DNA of 64,000 nt, taken from the NCBI RefSeq assembly GCF_007565055.1, contig NC_044551.1:92720089-92784088 (forward strand), in the 5' to 3' direction. This document shows positions 13,021 to 25,202 of the stretch, piece after piece. The notes under the pieces were generated by a model. The model saw only the letters and a program-made list of their open reading frames with translations, made no database searches and was not told the origin of the DNA. Position numbers and translations under genes: made by a program. Numbering within the stretch: position 1 is the stretch's first letter; each line of letters begins with the position of its first letter. The DNA comes from Rhinopithecus roxellana. Lineage: Eukaryota > Chordata > Mammalia > Primates > Cercopithecidae.

Positions 13021-15183
13021 CTAGTAGTTAGTATCCAGGCAGTAGACTGATTAGCTATTGAACTTTTTCTCAGTTTTCTTGAGAAGGGATAGGATTTTAT
13101 TGGGAACCCCAGTGCTGTCCTGTCTGAAACAACTGTGCAATGAAAAAAAAAAGTATATGGGAAGAGTATCTTGACCTTTGGAGCTAACGACCTACTTACT
13201 TTAGATATACCAAATCTACAAAATTCACAGATAACACTTACATTCAATGCAAACTAAGTGTAAAGAGCAAGTTGCAAGCTTATTTCCTGCTGTATAATGT
13301 ATTACAAGTATGGTGAATCTATTAGACACCGATTTGCAGTCTGGTCTTGCAGTGAATAAATAAATGACTGAAGACCTGCAAATACTATGGTTATTCTTGG
13401 AGGATATGATGGCTATTGTGAAATGGCAGGAGAAAAAGTGGCTGCTTCTCAGGTCATAAAAGGCTTAATATATCACTCTCTGTAATTTGGATAGGGGAAG
13501 AACAACCATGTAACTATAGAAACATTTTGCCTGCAACTTGGAGCCACACTTGGTCTTCCAGTTGCCCCAGGAATGGAATCTTGAGCTCTCTGTCTATTGT
13601 CACCTAATTTCTCCCAGTTCCCGAGATCACCTGTACCCTTGCCACAGAGGTTGGTACAGCTCCCTTCTGCTGAGCCTCTGGATGCTGCCTACTGACACCT
13701 GTTCCCTGTATCCAGGCTGCCGGATTTCATGCTGTCATTGGACTAGTGACCCTACATAAATCATATCCTTAATACCAGATGCCTACCAGCCAGAACAATG
13801 GCCTGCGGGGACTGTGTCATCCTCTGAGAGGTTTCAGTAGATTCATCTTTCTCCAGGAGATCAATCAGCCTTAGCCTTAGCACCTTCCCACCTACAGAGG
13901 AAGGCATCAGAAGGCCTCTCTGACCTTGGTTCCTACCACTCACCCTGCCAGGTACACGAGGCCCCTTGAAGGCCTGGAGCCCACTGACCTGCTCCCAGTT
14001 CCCTTTCCAGGGGCTGTGTGCAAAGGCTGCCCCTTTAACTTGGATTCTTTTCCCCCCAAATACCTGCATGGCTTCCTGTCTCACCTCCTTTGAGTCTCTA
14101 GTGTTACTTTCCCAACCACCCCTATCTTCACCTCCCATTGAAAATCACAACCCTAAACTGGATATCCACATATGGAAGAATGAAACTAGACTTTTATATA
14201 CAAAAATCAACTAAAAATGGATTCAAGACTTAAACATAAGACCTAAACTATAAAAATTCTAGGAGAAAACATAGGGGAAAACTATATGACACTGGTCTGA
14301 GCAATAATGTTTTTGGATTTGACTCCAAAAGCTCATGCAACAAAATAAAAGATAGACAAACGGGATTACATCAAACTAAAAAGCTTCTGCACAGAAAAAA
14401 AAAATAATGGAATGAAGAGACAACCTACAGATTGGGAGAAAATATTATTAGTAACCAAAAATATAATTATGGGTTGATATCGATCATATATAAAGAATTC
14501 AAACAATTCAACAGCAAGAAAACAAATAACCTGATTAAAACATGGGCAAAGGATATGAATAGACATTACTCAAAAGAAGAAATACAAATGGCTAGCAGAT
14601 ATATGAAGAAAGGTTCAATATCACTAAGCAATGCAAATTCAAACCACAATAAGCGATCACCTCACATCTATCAGAACGGTTATTATAAAAAAGATAAAAG
14701 ATAGCGAGTGTTGGTGAGGATGAAGAGAAAGAGAAACCCTTGTACGCTATTAGTGGGAATGTAAATTAGTATAGCCATTACTGTACTGATTAGGAAAACT
14801 GTACATAGGTTCTACAAAAAGCTAAATATAGAATTACTGTGTGATCCAGTTATCCCACTTCTGGGTATATATCCAGAGGATCTGGTATCAGTATGTCACA
14901 GAACCATTTATAGCTCTCATGTTCTTTGCAGCATTATTCACAATAGTTTATGTACAGAAGCAACCTAAGTGTCCATCAATGGATAAATGAATAAAGAAAA
15001 TATGGTATATACACAAGGGAATACTCCTCAGCCATAGAAAGGAAGGGAATCCTGTCCCTTACAATAACATGGATGAACCTGGAGGACATTATGCTAAGTG
15101 AAATGAGCCACTTACATATGTACACATCCAACATGATCTCACTTAAATGTAGAATCTAAAACAAAGGAATTAATAGAAGCATA

Positions 15184-15463
15184 GGCTGAGTGCCGATGGC
15201 TCATGCCTGTAATTCCAGCACTTTGGGAGGCCGAGGTGGGTGGATTACCTGAGATCAGGAGTTCGAGACCATCCTGGCCAACATGGTGAGACCCCGCCTC
15301 TACTAAAAAATACACAGATTAGTTGGGCATGGTGGCACGTGCCTGTAATCCCAGCTACTCGAGAGGCTGAGGCAGGAGAATTGTTTGAACTTGGGAGGTG
15401 GAGGTTACAGTAAGTCAAGATTATGCCACTGCACTCCAGCCTGGGCAACACAGTGAGACCCTG

Positions 15464-15464
<1 letters not shown>
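15184..15464 (+). mobile_element. AluS inserted in L1
   Basis: Starts ggctgagtgccgatggctca and keeps both arms, with agatcaggagttcgagacca typical of AluS. The 8-bp sequence tagaagca occurs at both edges (15174-15181 and 15524-15531), consistent with a target site duplication inside the L1 3' UTR. The poly(A) tail has been replaced by a CA microsatellite. Confidence 0.95.

Positions 15465-15514
<50 letters not shown>
15465..15514. repeat. (CA)25 microsatellite
   Basis: A perfect run of 25 CA units, 50 bp, sits at the 3' end of the Alu where the A-tail would be. Perfect dinucleotide runs of this length are usually highly polymorphic. Confidence 0.98.
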
Positions 15515-15516
<2 letters not shown>

Positions 15517-15789
15517 TGCTTTGTAGAAGCAGAGGGTAGAATGGTGCTTTTGAGAGACTGAAGGTTAGAGGAATGGGGAGATGTTGGTGGAAGGGTGCAA
15601 AGTTTCACTTAAGAAGAATACATTTAAATACAAGACTTATTATGCAACAAGGTGACTAGAGTTAATGTATTTTATATTTCAAAATTGTTAAGAGTAAATT
15701 TTCAAATGTTCTCACCAAAGAAAAGATAATTATTTCAGGAGATGAATATGTTAACCAGCTTGATTTAATTAGTTCGCATTGTATGCATT

Positions 15790-16024
15790 CAGGTTGAGGA
15801 TCCCTTATCCAAAATGCTTAGAACCAGAAGTGTTTTCGGATGTCTGATGTTTTCGGATTTGGGAATATTTGCAGAATACACACCAGTTAAGAATACTGGT
15901 TGAACATCCCTGATCTAAAAATTCAAAATTGGAAATGCTCATTGGAGCAAATTGTTGGCACTCAAAAAATTATGGATTCTGCAGCATTTCAGGTTTTAGA
16001 CTTCTGGATTAGGGACCCTCAGCC
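15790..16024. mobile_element. Tigger-type DNA transposon MITE with terminal inverted repeats
   Basis: The left end is CAGGTTGAGGATCCCTTATCC (15790 on). The right end (up to about 16024), read on the other strand, is ggctgagggtccctaatcca, an imperfect inverted repeat. Internal motifs tgttttcggatttgggaata and aatgctcattggagcaaatt match the family I know. About 235 bp with no transposase, so non-autonomous. It lies in the 3' UTR of the L1 around it. Confidence 0.75.
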
Positions 16025-16084
16025 AGTATATCATAGTATCACTTTGTGGTCCATGAATGTCTATGTTTATAACTTAACTAGTTT

Positions 16085-16405
16085 ACCATTAAAGAAACAC
16101 AATCCTTATGCTAAGTGAAAAAAGTCAGACATAAAGGTCATATGTTCTATGATTCCATTTATACCAAATACCCAGAATAAGAAAATCCATAGACAAGAGA
16201 GAATATTGATGGTTGCCAGGGGCTGGAGAAGGGGGATGGAGAGTGATTGCTAATGGGTACAGGGTTTGCCTTTGGGGTGATGAAAATGTTTTGAAACTTG
16301 ATACAGGTGGTGATTGTACATTATGAATATCCTAAATGCCACTAAAATGGTAGACTTTAAAGTGGTCAATATGTTATGTGAATATCATGTCAATTACAAA
16401 TAAAA
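16085..16405 (+). mobile_element. L1ME-type 3' end
   Basis: Sense 3' terminus of an old L1: tatgattccatttataccaa, tggttgccaggggctggaga, ttggggtgatgaaaatgttt, and a tail at tgtcaattacaaataaaa. Much more diverged than the L1 to its left, so it is a separate, older insertion. Confidence 0.7.
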
Positions 16406-16464
16406 TCGCAGTCTCACTCATTACCCTTTACTCAGCTCCATTGTGTGATTCATTTGTTTCGTTT

Positions 16465-16612
16465 GCTTTTTGAACATCTCCTTCTCTTGAATGTAAACTC
16501 CACAAGGGCAGGCAGGGCTTCCTGTCTGTTTTGCTTATTGATTTAATGTCTGGGCCTAGAACAGGCCTGGAACAAAGCAGGCCATGAGTTTTGTTGAATA
16601 GACAGGTGAATG
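16465..16612 (+). mobile_element. L2 3' end
   Basis: Sense L2 tail: aatgtaaactccacaagggc, then ctagaacaggcctggaacaa and ttttgttgaatagacaggtg, matching the L2 order of start-of-tail, size line and terminal GTTGAATGAATG. Confidence 0.65.
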
Positions 16613-17099
16613 TGTTACCTCTTTTGTGCCTTGTTAATAAAAGATCCACTGTATTTCTTGAATACCAAATTAAAGAGAGATAATTTCTTAAATGAATAGG
16701 ATTAAAGGGCCAGTATGGTCTCATCTAAAATAAATTTAAAATAGAGAGGGGAAGAAAAGTAATCCTATCAGAATTCCTCAGTTCGCTGCATGGGAAACAA
16801 ACAGCCAGCCTGGCAGAGGTTCAGAGGATTGAGAAAACGGTATCAAGGGCTGAGCACTGAGGTCCTTTTTAATTTGCAAGGATTAGAAATGTCAACAAAC
16901 ATCGCATTTTCCTCTAAATTCTAGAAGATGAATCAGTGCAGTGGATTTAAACTAGAAGGACAGCAGAAACAATGAGGCTGCTAATAAATGCACGGCTTCT
17001 GTATAAGCATAGGCTGTGCATATGGGTTCAACCACACCTACCCCGAGAGAAAATATTTTCACTGAACACCTGCGACACTGTGAATCAGGGAGAACATAC

Positions 17100-17250
17100 C
17101 GATGAGTTCCTTATTTCTGACGTCCAAGGCCATGTTCCGCAGCGCCGTGGCCACCGCGCACACCACGCGGTCGTTGTCTATTCGGAGCAGCTCCACGAGG
17201 ATGGGCAGGCCTTTCTCTTTTCGGACAGCGGCTCGGATATATACTGACCA
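17100..17250 (-). CDS. CTNND2: CTNND2 exon D: armadillo repeat of delta-catenin
   Basis: A 151-bp internal exon, 50 codons plus one base. Read on the minus strand it starts TGG TCA GTA TAT (WSVYIRAAVRKEKG), continues LPILVELLRIDNDR and VVCAVATALRNMALDVRNKE, and ends LI plus the first base of a glycine codon. The acceptor is a pyrimidine tract with tttttgcag; the donor is G|GTATGT, a good match. It forms the helices of one of the last armadillo repeats of delta-catenin (roughly residues 880-930 by memory of the 1225-residue protein). Delta-catenin binds the juxtamembrane tail of classical cadherins and acts in dendrites and synapses. The exon is CpG-rich compared with its AT-rich introns. Start and end phases join exon C and the next exon. 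WSVYIRAAVRKEKG separates it from CTNND1, ARVCF and PKP4 by memory. Confidence 0.97.
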
Positions 17251-19164
17251 CTGCAAAAACAGGGAAGGCGAAGGGCGTTAGAGACAGGGAGAAAACCTGA
17301 CATGCAAATAGTACATTTGCGTTTTCAGACGGATGCTTACAGGAGCCAAAAAGGTTGAATTACCAAGACCTATTGTAGAATGGGTTGAATCTGTTAGACA
17401 TGCATTTAAACTTTTTAACTGTATTTTTTGCCTTCAACTTGGGGACAAAGATTTCAGGGTTAATCAGTGAACCACACTAGGTTTCTTTTGTGACACTGTT
17501 TTCAGTACTTGAAGTTGAAAGCCATTTGCGTGATGTGAATACTTGATTCTTCAAGATACAGAAGTTTGGGACAAGCAGATGTGGCCAGCGACATTCAGAG
17601 AAATAAAACAAGAACCCTGAAAAAGTAGAAAATGAGAATGGGTTGTGTGGGAGTGATTTCTAAAGACAGCTTTGAATTTGGAGATGGGGCACACAGGTGA
17701 GTTGCTGAACGTGCTGTCAATAAGTCGTTTGCTGAACAATAAAGAGTCCACTAGTCAGAAATAGGCCGGGGTGGATAAATGTAAATATGACATTGAAAAG
17801 CAAGAGTGCACATGGTAAAATGTTTTTTAAAAAACATTAAGGTCAAACTGTATAATGTTCAGGGCCATAATTCAATGTCTTCTTTATAAAGTAGGACATT
17901 AAATTTGTTTTGGGTTGGTGGTCGTCAGCCTTAATGGAACACAGGTAATGTGTCATATTAAAATGTCCTTGCAGTATCTAGATGATAAAGCATTCTGATT
18001 CACTTAACAGAATGCAGGCCCAGATTTTCAGACATTTGTATGAATGACGTATACTCTTCTACAGTATCCTGGAGAAGAGAGTACAATATAAAAATTAACA
18101 AATGTAAGGGTTTTACCTGTTGCAATTTCATTTTGATTTGAGAAAATTACATTCACGCAATGAGGTTGTGGATTCTGTGGTGGGGTCCTCCTGGGGACCA
18201 GTCCTTTCCCACCCAGTCCCCCCACCAGGTCCCCTCCGCCCCCCTTCCCCCATGGGGGCAGGCACCCCAGAGCTGGCTCTCACCTGTGGCAGGCAGGGAG
18301 CCCCCTCTGGCAGTGAACGTAGGGCATATGCCATGCCTGCCACATCCTCAGCCCAGCCCTGCATGAAATATGAGATCAAAAAAACAACTTCATCCTGTCC
18401 TACATTAGAAGTCACATTCACATAGTTTCTTATCACCATCAACTCACACTGTATGCTTTTCTCTCACCCCTACTTTGTGTCTCAAGCTCTAGGAAGCCTT
18501 GAGGGGTGAGGGGAGCAGGTAAAACTCACTAAAGCATCTCTTGGCTGTGGCGATCTATTTGACAGCTCCACTCTTAGGGAGCAAAGAAGTGGAAGGTCAG
18601 GAAGTGTCAGACATGACAAAACATTGAGGTTTGCAAACTGCTTCTTGGGATGTGGGAATCTGGAACTGACATCCCTTCCCAGGGAGGAAGCCCTTTCTCC
18701 TGGTACAATGCCAATTTCCATCGATGCATTCAACCGGCATGCTGAAACATGACTTCCTCTGGACACATCTGCCTCTCCTACTTCTTGTGCCCTGCTGAGT
18801 CTCCAGTCCCCCAGCTTGGAAAAGCCTGGAAATCTGAGTTTATGCAGCCCACTTAATCCTGGGATCTTCCCTAAAACTAAGGAGAGAAGCTAGAAAAAGG
18901 AAGAGAATGCAAATCAGGGTGTGGGGTCAACATTGACATATTGCAAAAGGAACATCAACAACAACATTGGGGAGATATTCTTGACCTTCTGGGAGATGGC
19001 AGGGGTATTCCTGGCAACTTAGGCAGGCTGATGCATGTGCCTTCAGCCTGGGAGGGAAGAGATGAACTGAGGAAGGTGAGTTCATCTCTTCCCCAGCACC
19101 ACTTCTTTGCAGGCCCCATGCGACTGGCTTGTATATTTGAGATCTCTTCTAATTCTTGAAACTC

Positions 19165-19245
19165 CAGGGCGGTCAGCATTTTTATTTTATACATGGGGAA
19201 ATTTAGCCACAAAGATATTCAATAACCTGCACAGTCACCTGCACT
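19165..19245 (-). mobile_element. MIR-like fragment, antisense
   Basis: ttttattttatacatgggga then aaatttagccacaaagatat and acctgcacagtcacc follow the reverse complement of the MIR core end. Short and diverged. Confidence 0.35.
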
Positions 19246-22200
19246 CGACTCTGGGTCCTGTTACTCCATATCTGTCTTTTTTTATGCTGCTGACATTATA
19301 CCCCCTCTACCATCATCTCATCCCCTCTCCTGTAATCCTTCATGCTTAGTCTCCCAGACATGACCTAGCGTTTCCCTCCATCCTTCCAGACACAGAGGAG
19401 AACCTGGCCATATCTGAAATGAGCCAAGAATAAATGGACATAACTTTGTCCTTCTTAGAAGTCCAGCTACTAGCCATACCCCCCAGTGCTGGATGAAAAG
19501 GTGATTTGGTATTTGGAGAACAATGGGAATCCTTCAGCTTTGCTGGGAATTGATTTGAGAGCAATAACAACAAAAAGAGGCTACTTAGGACCAAAAATGT
19601 GTATGAGATATAGAAACACATTTTTGATATGAGAAATTGGTGAGCAGTGGTGTATTTTCCCTAAGGGAGAAAGGATAACCAGACAATAGATTTGATATTT
19701 TTATTGTTGAGGCATAGAAAATAGCTTTCATTTTGAAAGGTTAGTTATGTGTATGTTTGTGTGTATACAGAAGATTTCCAATATTGTCACAGCAAAGGAG
19801 ACCAATTTGCCCAGATTTAGTAGGTCCAATACAAGAAGTCATGTCTAATTGGAATTTCTCGCTTGCGTCAGGAAAGGATCCCTTCTCCTTGCAGGTGATG
19901 GGACAAAACTTTTGCACTCCTCTTCCCGGGGAGAGGCTCGGCCCATTATTTGACCCAAAGAAGTGTTGTCAGCATGGGACAGAGAAGCAGCAGCAAGCAT
20001 GTATTGTCTAAGGCTAGGAGGCACAGATCAAGGTAAAAGATGGAATATATTTGAAAGAGAATTAGAACAGGGAGAAAATAATTTGCTCTCTCCCTAGTCA
20101 ATACAGAGCCTCCATGCTGGGGAAATAAAGGATGCAGTTTGGAGAGGAAGCAAGAGATGTGGCAGCACTGTGGGGGCTGCAACCTGATCCCTGGAGTCCT
20201 CCTGGACAAGCCCCCCTCCATGGATAAAGGAACTGAGTATGACACCCCCCTTGAAGATGGGAGAATGGAAAGTCCACAGCTCGGCTGCCCTTCTTGGAGG
20301 ACAGCAGTGGCTGAGCAAGACTCAGTGAAGTGTCCTGTACCATCCCAGAATGGGGGCCACAGGGTAGGAACAGTGACATGGCTTGCTGGGCTGGGGAGGG
20401 CTGGGAGGATTCGCGTAGCCCGAGTGTGGCAAGGGGTAGCCGCTGAGGGTGGTCTTGAATGGGTGGGGTGTGTAGCTTAGCTGAGGAGGAGAAATGAAGA
20501 ACCCAGGGCTGCAGAGGGGTTACTTGGCCAGGAGGGAGGAGACACATCAGTGGAGCACATGGTGGGAGCAGACAGTGCATCTCTGGATTAAGGAGGGGAG
20601 GTGGTTGCATCTCAGAGGAGCTCAAAAAGGATGGAGGCAGGTGTGGGCCAAGAGAGGACCCTGGACCGGAGATGGTCCAATCACCAATCACCACATCCTG
20701 GAGAAGAGGCCGCATAGAACAGAGTCGATTCCACACTGAGAAAATGGACATCGCACCCTCATCCTCTGTGCAGGACTATACTGGTAAGACCCCCAAGTTT
20801 AGCATCAACTGCAGAGGCAGGAGAGGATGAAGGTGCAGAATATAAATGTGGCCATGCTTGAAGCCTGATGGGACTGGGAAACAGCTGAATTTGACTGGGT
20901 TTGCCTAGAAATGTTGAGATTCACATTTCTTTCCTTTCTATTTTTTGGCATCAGGCAAATGAGGGCTCAGAGATGAACCTGAAGTGAATTAACAAAGATA
21001 CTTGCACACAAGTTTGTGTCCCATGAAATTCGTAGTTGTATGTATTGAGAATTTGGTAACAAAGAGAAGTCAATAACTTTTAACCCTTTAAGGCCAGGTT
21101 GCCTCATTCTAATGTGGATTTCCAGGGATCTGACTTTTACAAATCCCAGCCCAGTTATAAATACAATTGATGGCCATAATTTTTCCAAAGAGTTCCTCCT
21201 TGCTGAAACTGAGGTGATTCTGTGAAGGCTGATTTGTTCCTGAAGGGAGATTAATACTATAATTTAACTTTTCCTCATTGAAATCCTAATAATTTGCTAA
21301 ATTACAATGACAGTGTTTTCCTTTAAGTACTAAATATTCTCTTCTGAGGCTGAACCCATTACAGTGCTAAAATTCTGAATTTGTTGATTAATTCTCTATA
21401 TTCTAAAAGTACTCTTGTGTTAGAAGTATAGTCTGCAATTAAATGACTGTCAGTTACATGATCATTTGTCCATTAACTTTCTTTATCAAATTAGCCATTT
21501 CCTCACTTTTTCTTTTAGCAAGGTAAAGTCAAATTTTAAAACCAAACTCTTCCAATGAAAAATACATACGATGAATTTGGTACAAATGGCATGCAATTCC
21601 TAAATTTGCTTCTGAATTTATTTACGATACCAGGGTATCTCATTCCCATGACAAGAGGGTAGGAAACACCTCCTGCACTGAAAAGCTTATTTAATTAGTC
21701 TTATTTCTACCAGTAGTTTACTATAAAAACAATGCACAAAATACTAGGAAATGACATGGCTTTTGCTGTATGCCCCAGATTATTGTCTCTAGAATGGATT
21801 ATTATTTGAATTATCAGATTCTCCCAGCTGGAAAAGAACTGTGCTTGGTTCCTGCTCTAGGATTTATGAAATAATAGGGTGGTATTAGCACAAGGTCCTT
21901 CAAACGATGGGGTTACTCTGCAATGGACACAGAAGTCAGGTGTTGGCTCTTCACATCCAGAGTTACATTATAGATTTACATATCTTTGTTTTCAAAATTT
22001 CAAAATCTATTTTGAAAACTGGTATCTCTAGTCAAGATGACTAGTGAAGAATTCCAATCTGTTAGTAAAGAAATAAGTCAATTTAATAAATACAAATTTT
22101 GGTTAAGGCAATGGCAACTATTGCATGTTTACTGTTTTTTGTTGTTGTTTCTTTGAATTTTAAAAATGTAAGTCAAGTTAGGGCAAAGACTGAATTTTAG

Positions 22201-24122
22201 CCAATGTGTTTATGCAATGCTCAAAATATTAATGTATAGGCAAGATAATTTCCTGGTGGGGGGGGAGCATTTAGATGTGCTTTTGTAGTAAGAACAAAGA
22301 AAGAAGGTCAAGCTCAAGTAAAAGTGACCCAGAGGAAGCATTCACTGAAGAGACTGGAAGAAGCACACTCATTCCACAATTCTCAAGCTATCTCAAGGAC
22401 CAGTAATTTTCAATTAAAAAATTTCTTTAAAAAAGGCAACTTTCTGAACATGAAAAGGTTTTTTTGTTTGTTTTCACTGTGAATGTAATCAAATATTAGA
22501 GATGTCATCCTTGTGTGCAACTGGCATCTAGAAATGCCTTCTGGGAACTAAATACAACCCTGTGAAATGACAGACAGCGCATGGTATGAGACTCAGGCTG
22601 CCTCAGATCTTATTCAGAGGCCCCTGTGTGTTTCTTAGTAACAGTGATGCATGAATACACCATTGAGAAGGGGGAACTGACCACAGTGGAGGTCCAAAAT
22701 GAAACTGCTCACACTGTTACCCTCTAAGCAAGAGTGGTGGTTGAGAGGTGCAGGCTCTGAGCCACTGCGTTCACAGACATGGAAGATTTGGGGATTTTTT
22801 ATCCAATTTAGGAAAATAAAATTAATTCAGTTGTTTCTTGTTCTAAGTCAATAGGCACTAAGACAGAAAACTTTTTCTCTACATAGCTTTTTTTTTTTTT
22901 TTTTCTCTTTAAACATATTGTCTCACGGGTGAAGTGATCGGGACTTGATGATTTTCTTTTGGAACCAGAAAACATGCCATTTTTGGAATATTAAGCAATT
23001 TCTTTCTTTTGGTTATGGGGAGGGAGAAATCTGAAATTTATCTTTAGGGCACAGTTTGGAGGGGCCCTGTTGAGAAGCCTTTCAGTCTTGCAACTATAAG
23101 GCAAAGTTTTTGCTGAAGTCTTAGGTAGTAAGTTAATTACAGTGTAATTATTTCTTTACTAAGACAGTGTGTTTTCTTTTCTAATAGTATAGTATAAATC
23201 AAATATATTAGCAAATTATTTAGGAGACAGAATTTTATTTTTCTTGGATCTTGATTTAGATGACCTTACTGCAAATTATTATTGATTTTTGGTAGGGGAT
23301 GAGTTTATGAAGACATTTGTGTACTAGAGGCTAGGAGCTGAGCCCAGCCTAGGAGAAGGGACATAGAGCTGCGATCTTGACTTTCATAAGAGAACATATG
23401 TTGTTATGAACTCATGTTTTTGCTGCTGTTTTTTTTTTTTTGCTTCCTGCTGGTAGATAGTGATGACAACAGCAGTCTTCTAAGTCACAAATTGAAGATG
23501 GCAGAACAGCTATCAGCACGGGTGAATTAATTTGTGGAGGAGAACTTCTGCCTTAACCTGCTCTTAACTGTGACATCAGGAGAAAATAACTTACCTCACT
23601 TGGGCATTTGTATATTTGGGTGTCTCTTTGTTACAGCAGTTAGCACTCTCCTAAATAATACTATGCTAGTGTACTAAAATAAACTTCCAATCATGGAATC
23701 CTAGCCCTAAGGCTTTAACAAGCAATGCTGGAAGTGTGCTTCCTCACCTCTGCCACATCATTGAAAAAATAACCTCATGGATGGCCCTGTGGCAGCACGT
23801 ACTCCTATAGCTGCATCTGTAATGGATTTTGTAGATGCTTTGTTTACATGTTTACCATATTGTAAGGGAAGAGACCAAGTCATCTTCATCCATTTATCTC
23901 AATTGTCTTGTCTCTTTTGGTCCACAGTTGGAGATTTTAAAATGTTTAACTGATGAAAAAAGATGTCGGGTTGATTTACAGCATCAAGTCTGATGATTTC
24001 ACAACAGCATTCTGCATGGAGGGGAACTATGCAAAAAGGATCAGAGCCACTGAAATTACTAATGGGGCCAAAAAATTCGAACCACTTCCACAAAACTACT
24101 GCTAGGGTTTAAAATGGTCACA

Positions 24123-24409
24123 CAGCTGGGCACAGTGGCTCACGCCTGTAATCCTAACACTTTCAGAGGCTAAGGTGGGTGGATCATTTGAGGCCAGGAG
24201 TTGGAGACCAGCCTGGTCAATATGGTAAAACCCCATCTTTACCAAAAATACAAAAATCAGCTGGGCGTTGTTGTAGGCTCCTGTAATACCAGCTCCTCGG
24301 GAGGCTGAGGCAGGAGAATCCCTTGAATGAGGGAGGTGGAGGTTGCAGTGAGCCAAGATCCCACCACTGCACACAAGCCTGGGTGACAGAACAAACCTCT
24401 GTCTCTAAA

Positions 24410-24440
<31 letters not shown>

Positions 24441-24450
24441 ATAAATAAAA
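24123..24450 (+). mobile_element. Alu with (AAAT)n tail
   Basis: agctgggcacagtggctcac at the start, aggccaggagttggagacca, and a complete right arm. The tail is (AAAT)n at 24411-24449. aaaatggt occurs just before the element (24111-24118) and just after it (24447-24454), a probable target site duplication. Confidence 0.95.
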
Positions 24451-24788
24451 TGGTTATATGCCCCTTTGGGAGTGTGTTCTAAAGTCAGAAAAATCCCTTC
24501 ATTCTGGGGTCCCTGGTGTGGTGCTAGAACCTTTGACTCAGGACTTATAGAATACTTGTTTGTCTCCAGGACTGAAGAACAGAATATCGAGGTGGCATGT
24601 CTTGAGCTACCATAGCACTGATCATGCTATGTCAATTCATCTGTTTTCATGATAGAATTCCTCTGTGAAGTGACTGCTCAGGTGACAGGTTAGCCCACGT
24701 CTTAAACTGGGCTGAAAACGGGTTTCATGTACAGGTAGTTTTACTAATGCTCTCAGTGCAATTGGCAGACTAGGACTTCCCATTAGGG

Positions 24789-25113
24789 CAGGAGTCCCCA
24801 ACCCCTGGAGTTCCTAACTCCTGTGAGGAACTGGGCCGCACGGTAGGAGGTGAGCGGTGGGTGAGCGAGGATTACCGCCTGAGCTCCGCTTCCTGTCAGA
24901 TCTGCAGCAGCATTCGATTCTCATGGGAGCACAAACCCTATTGTGAACTGTGTATATGAAAGATCTAGGTTGCACGCTCCTTATGAGACTCTAATGCCTG
25001 ATGATCTGAGGTGGAACAGTTTCATTCCAAAACTATTCCTCACCCCATCGGACCCACGGAAAAGTTGTTTTCCATGAAACTGGTTACTGGTGCCAAAATG
25101 TTAGGGACCACCG
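24789..25113 (-). mobile_element. MER1-type hAT-Charlie element
   Basis: Left end caggagtccccaacccctgg; right end, read on the complement, cggtggtccctaacattttg: the CAGNGGTCCCCAAC terminal repeat of MER1/Charlie elements. Internal gcctgatgatctgaggtgga and tcacaatagggtt-like blocks fit. It is flanked by 8-bp sequences cattaggg (24781-24788) and ctttaggg (25114-25121), 7 of 8 identical, as expected of a hAT target duplication. No transposase; complete non-autonomous copy. Confidence 0.85.
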
Positions 25114-25202
25114 CTTTAGGGATTGTCTGTGTCTGCTAGACACCAAACTAATAATCAGCTTAATATAATTTAATATATGATTGAGCCCAATAGGTTCAGC
25201 TG

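Larger units (their letters stand above)
14150..15789 (+). mobile_element. L1M 3' end (ORF2 C-terminal region plus 3' UTR), interrupted by Alu
   Basis: Sense L1. It enters ORF2 at gatatccacatatggaagaa, continues through cactggtctgagcaataatg, aagcttctgcacag, gcaaaggatatgaatagaca, cagttatcccacttctgggt (the LLGI block) and ggataaatgaataaagaaaa, and then reaches the 3' UTR. An Alu with a CA tail splits it at 15184-15514. It resumes as gtagaagcagagggtagaat and ggggagatgttggtgg, and is cut again by the Tigger element at 15790; 16025-16080 looks like its continuation. Multiple stops and indels show it is dead. An L1MA/L1MB age is a guess. Confidence 0.85.
1..17099 (-). other. CTNND2: CTNND2 intron 3' of exon D (partial)
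   Basis: This is the start of the intron that follows exon D. It opens with the donor GTATGT at 17099 and runs out of the window without reaching the next exon; no sequence resembling the next conserved delta-catenin segment was seen. Recognised repeats are listed separately. I recognise nothing in 1-670, 1351-2877, 3400-3978, 5891-10299 (AT-rich, with a more GC-rich stretch at about 6.95-7.3 kb), 10621-11454, 12441-12959, 13021-14149 and 16613-17099. A short tandem duplication of about 14 bp (gaccaataaatta) lies at 6450-6475. Short ORFs at 9551-10072 (-) and 13761-14138 (-) resemble no known protein. Confidence 0.8.

Noticed and set aside
20098..20751. 217-codon minus-strand ORF, the longest in the window
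   Set aside because: Low-complexity Ser/Pro/Leu composition, overlapping ORFs in other frames, no recognisable domain, no splice or promoter context; GC-rich intronic sequence gives such ORFs by chance.
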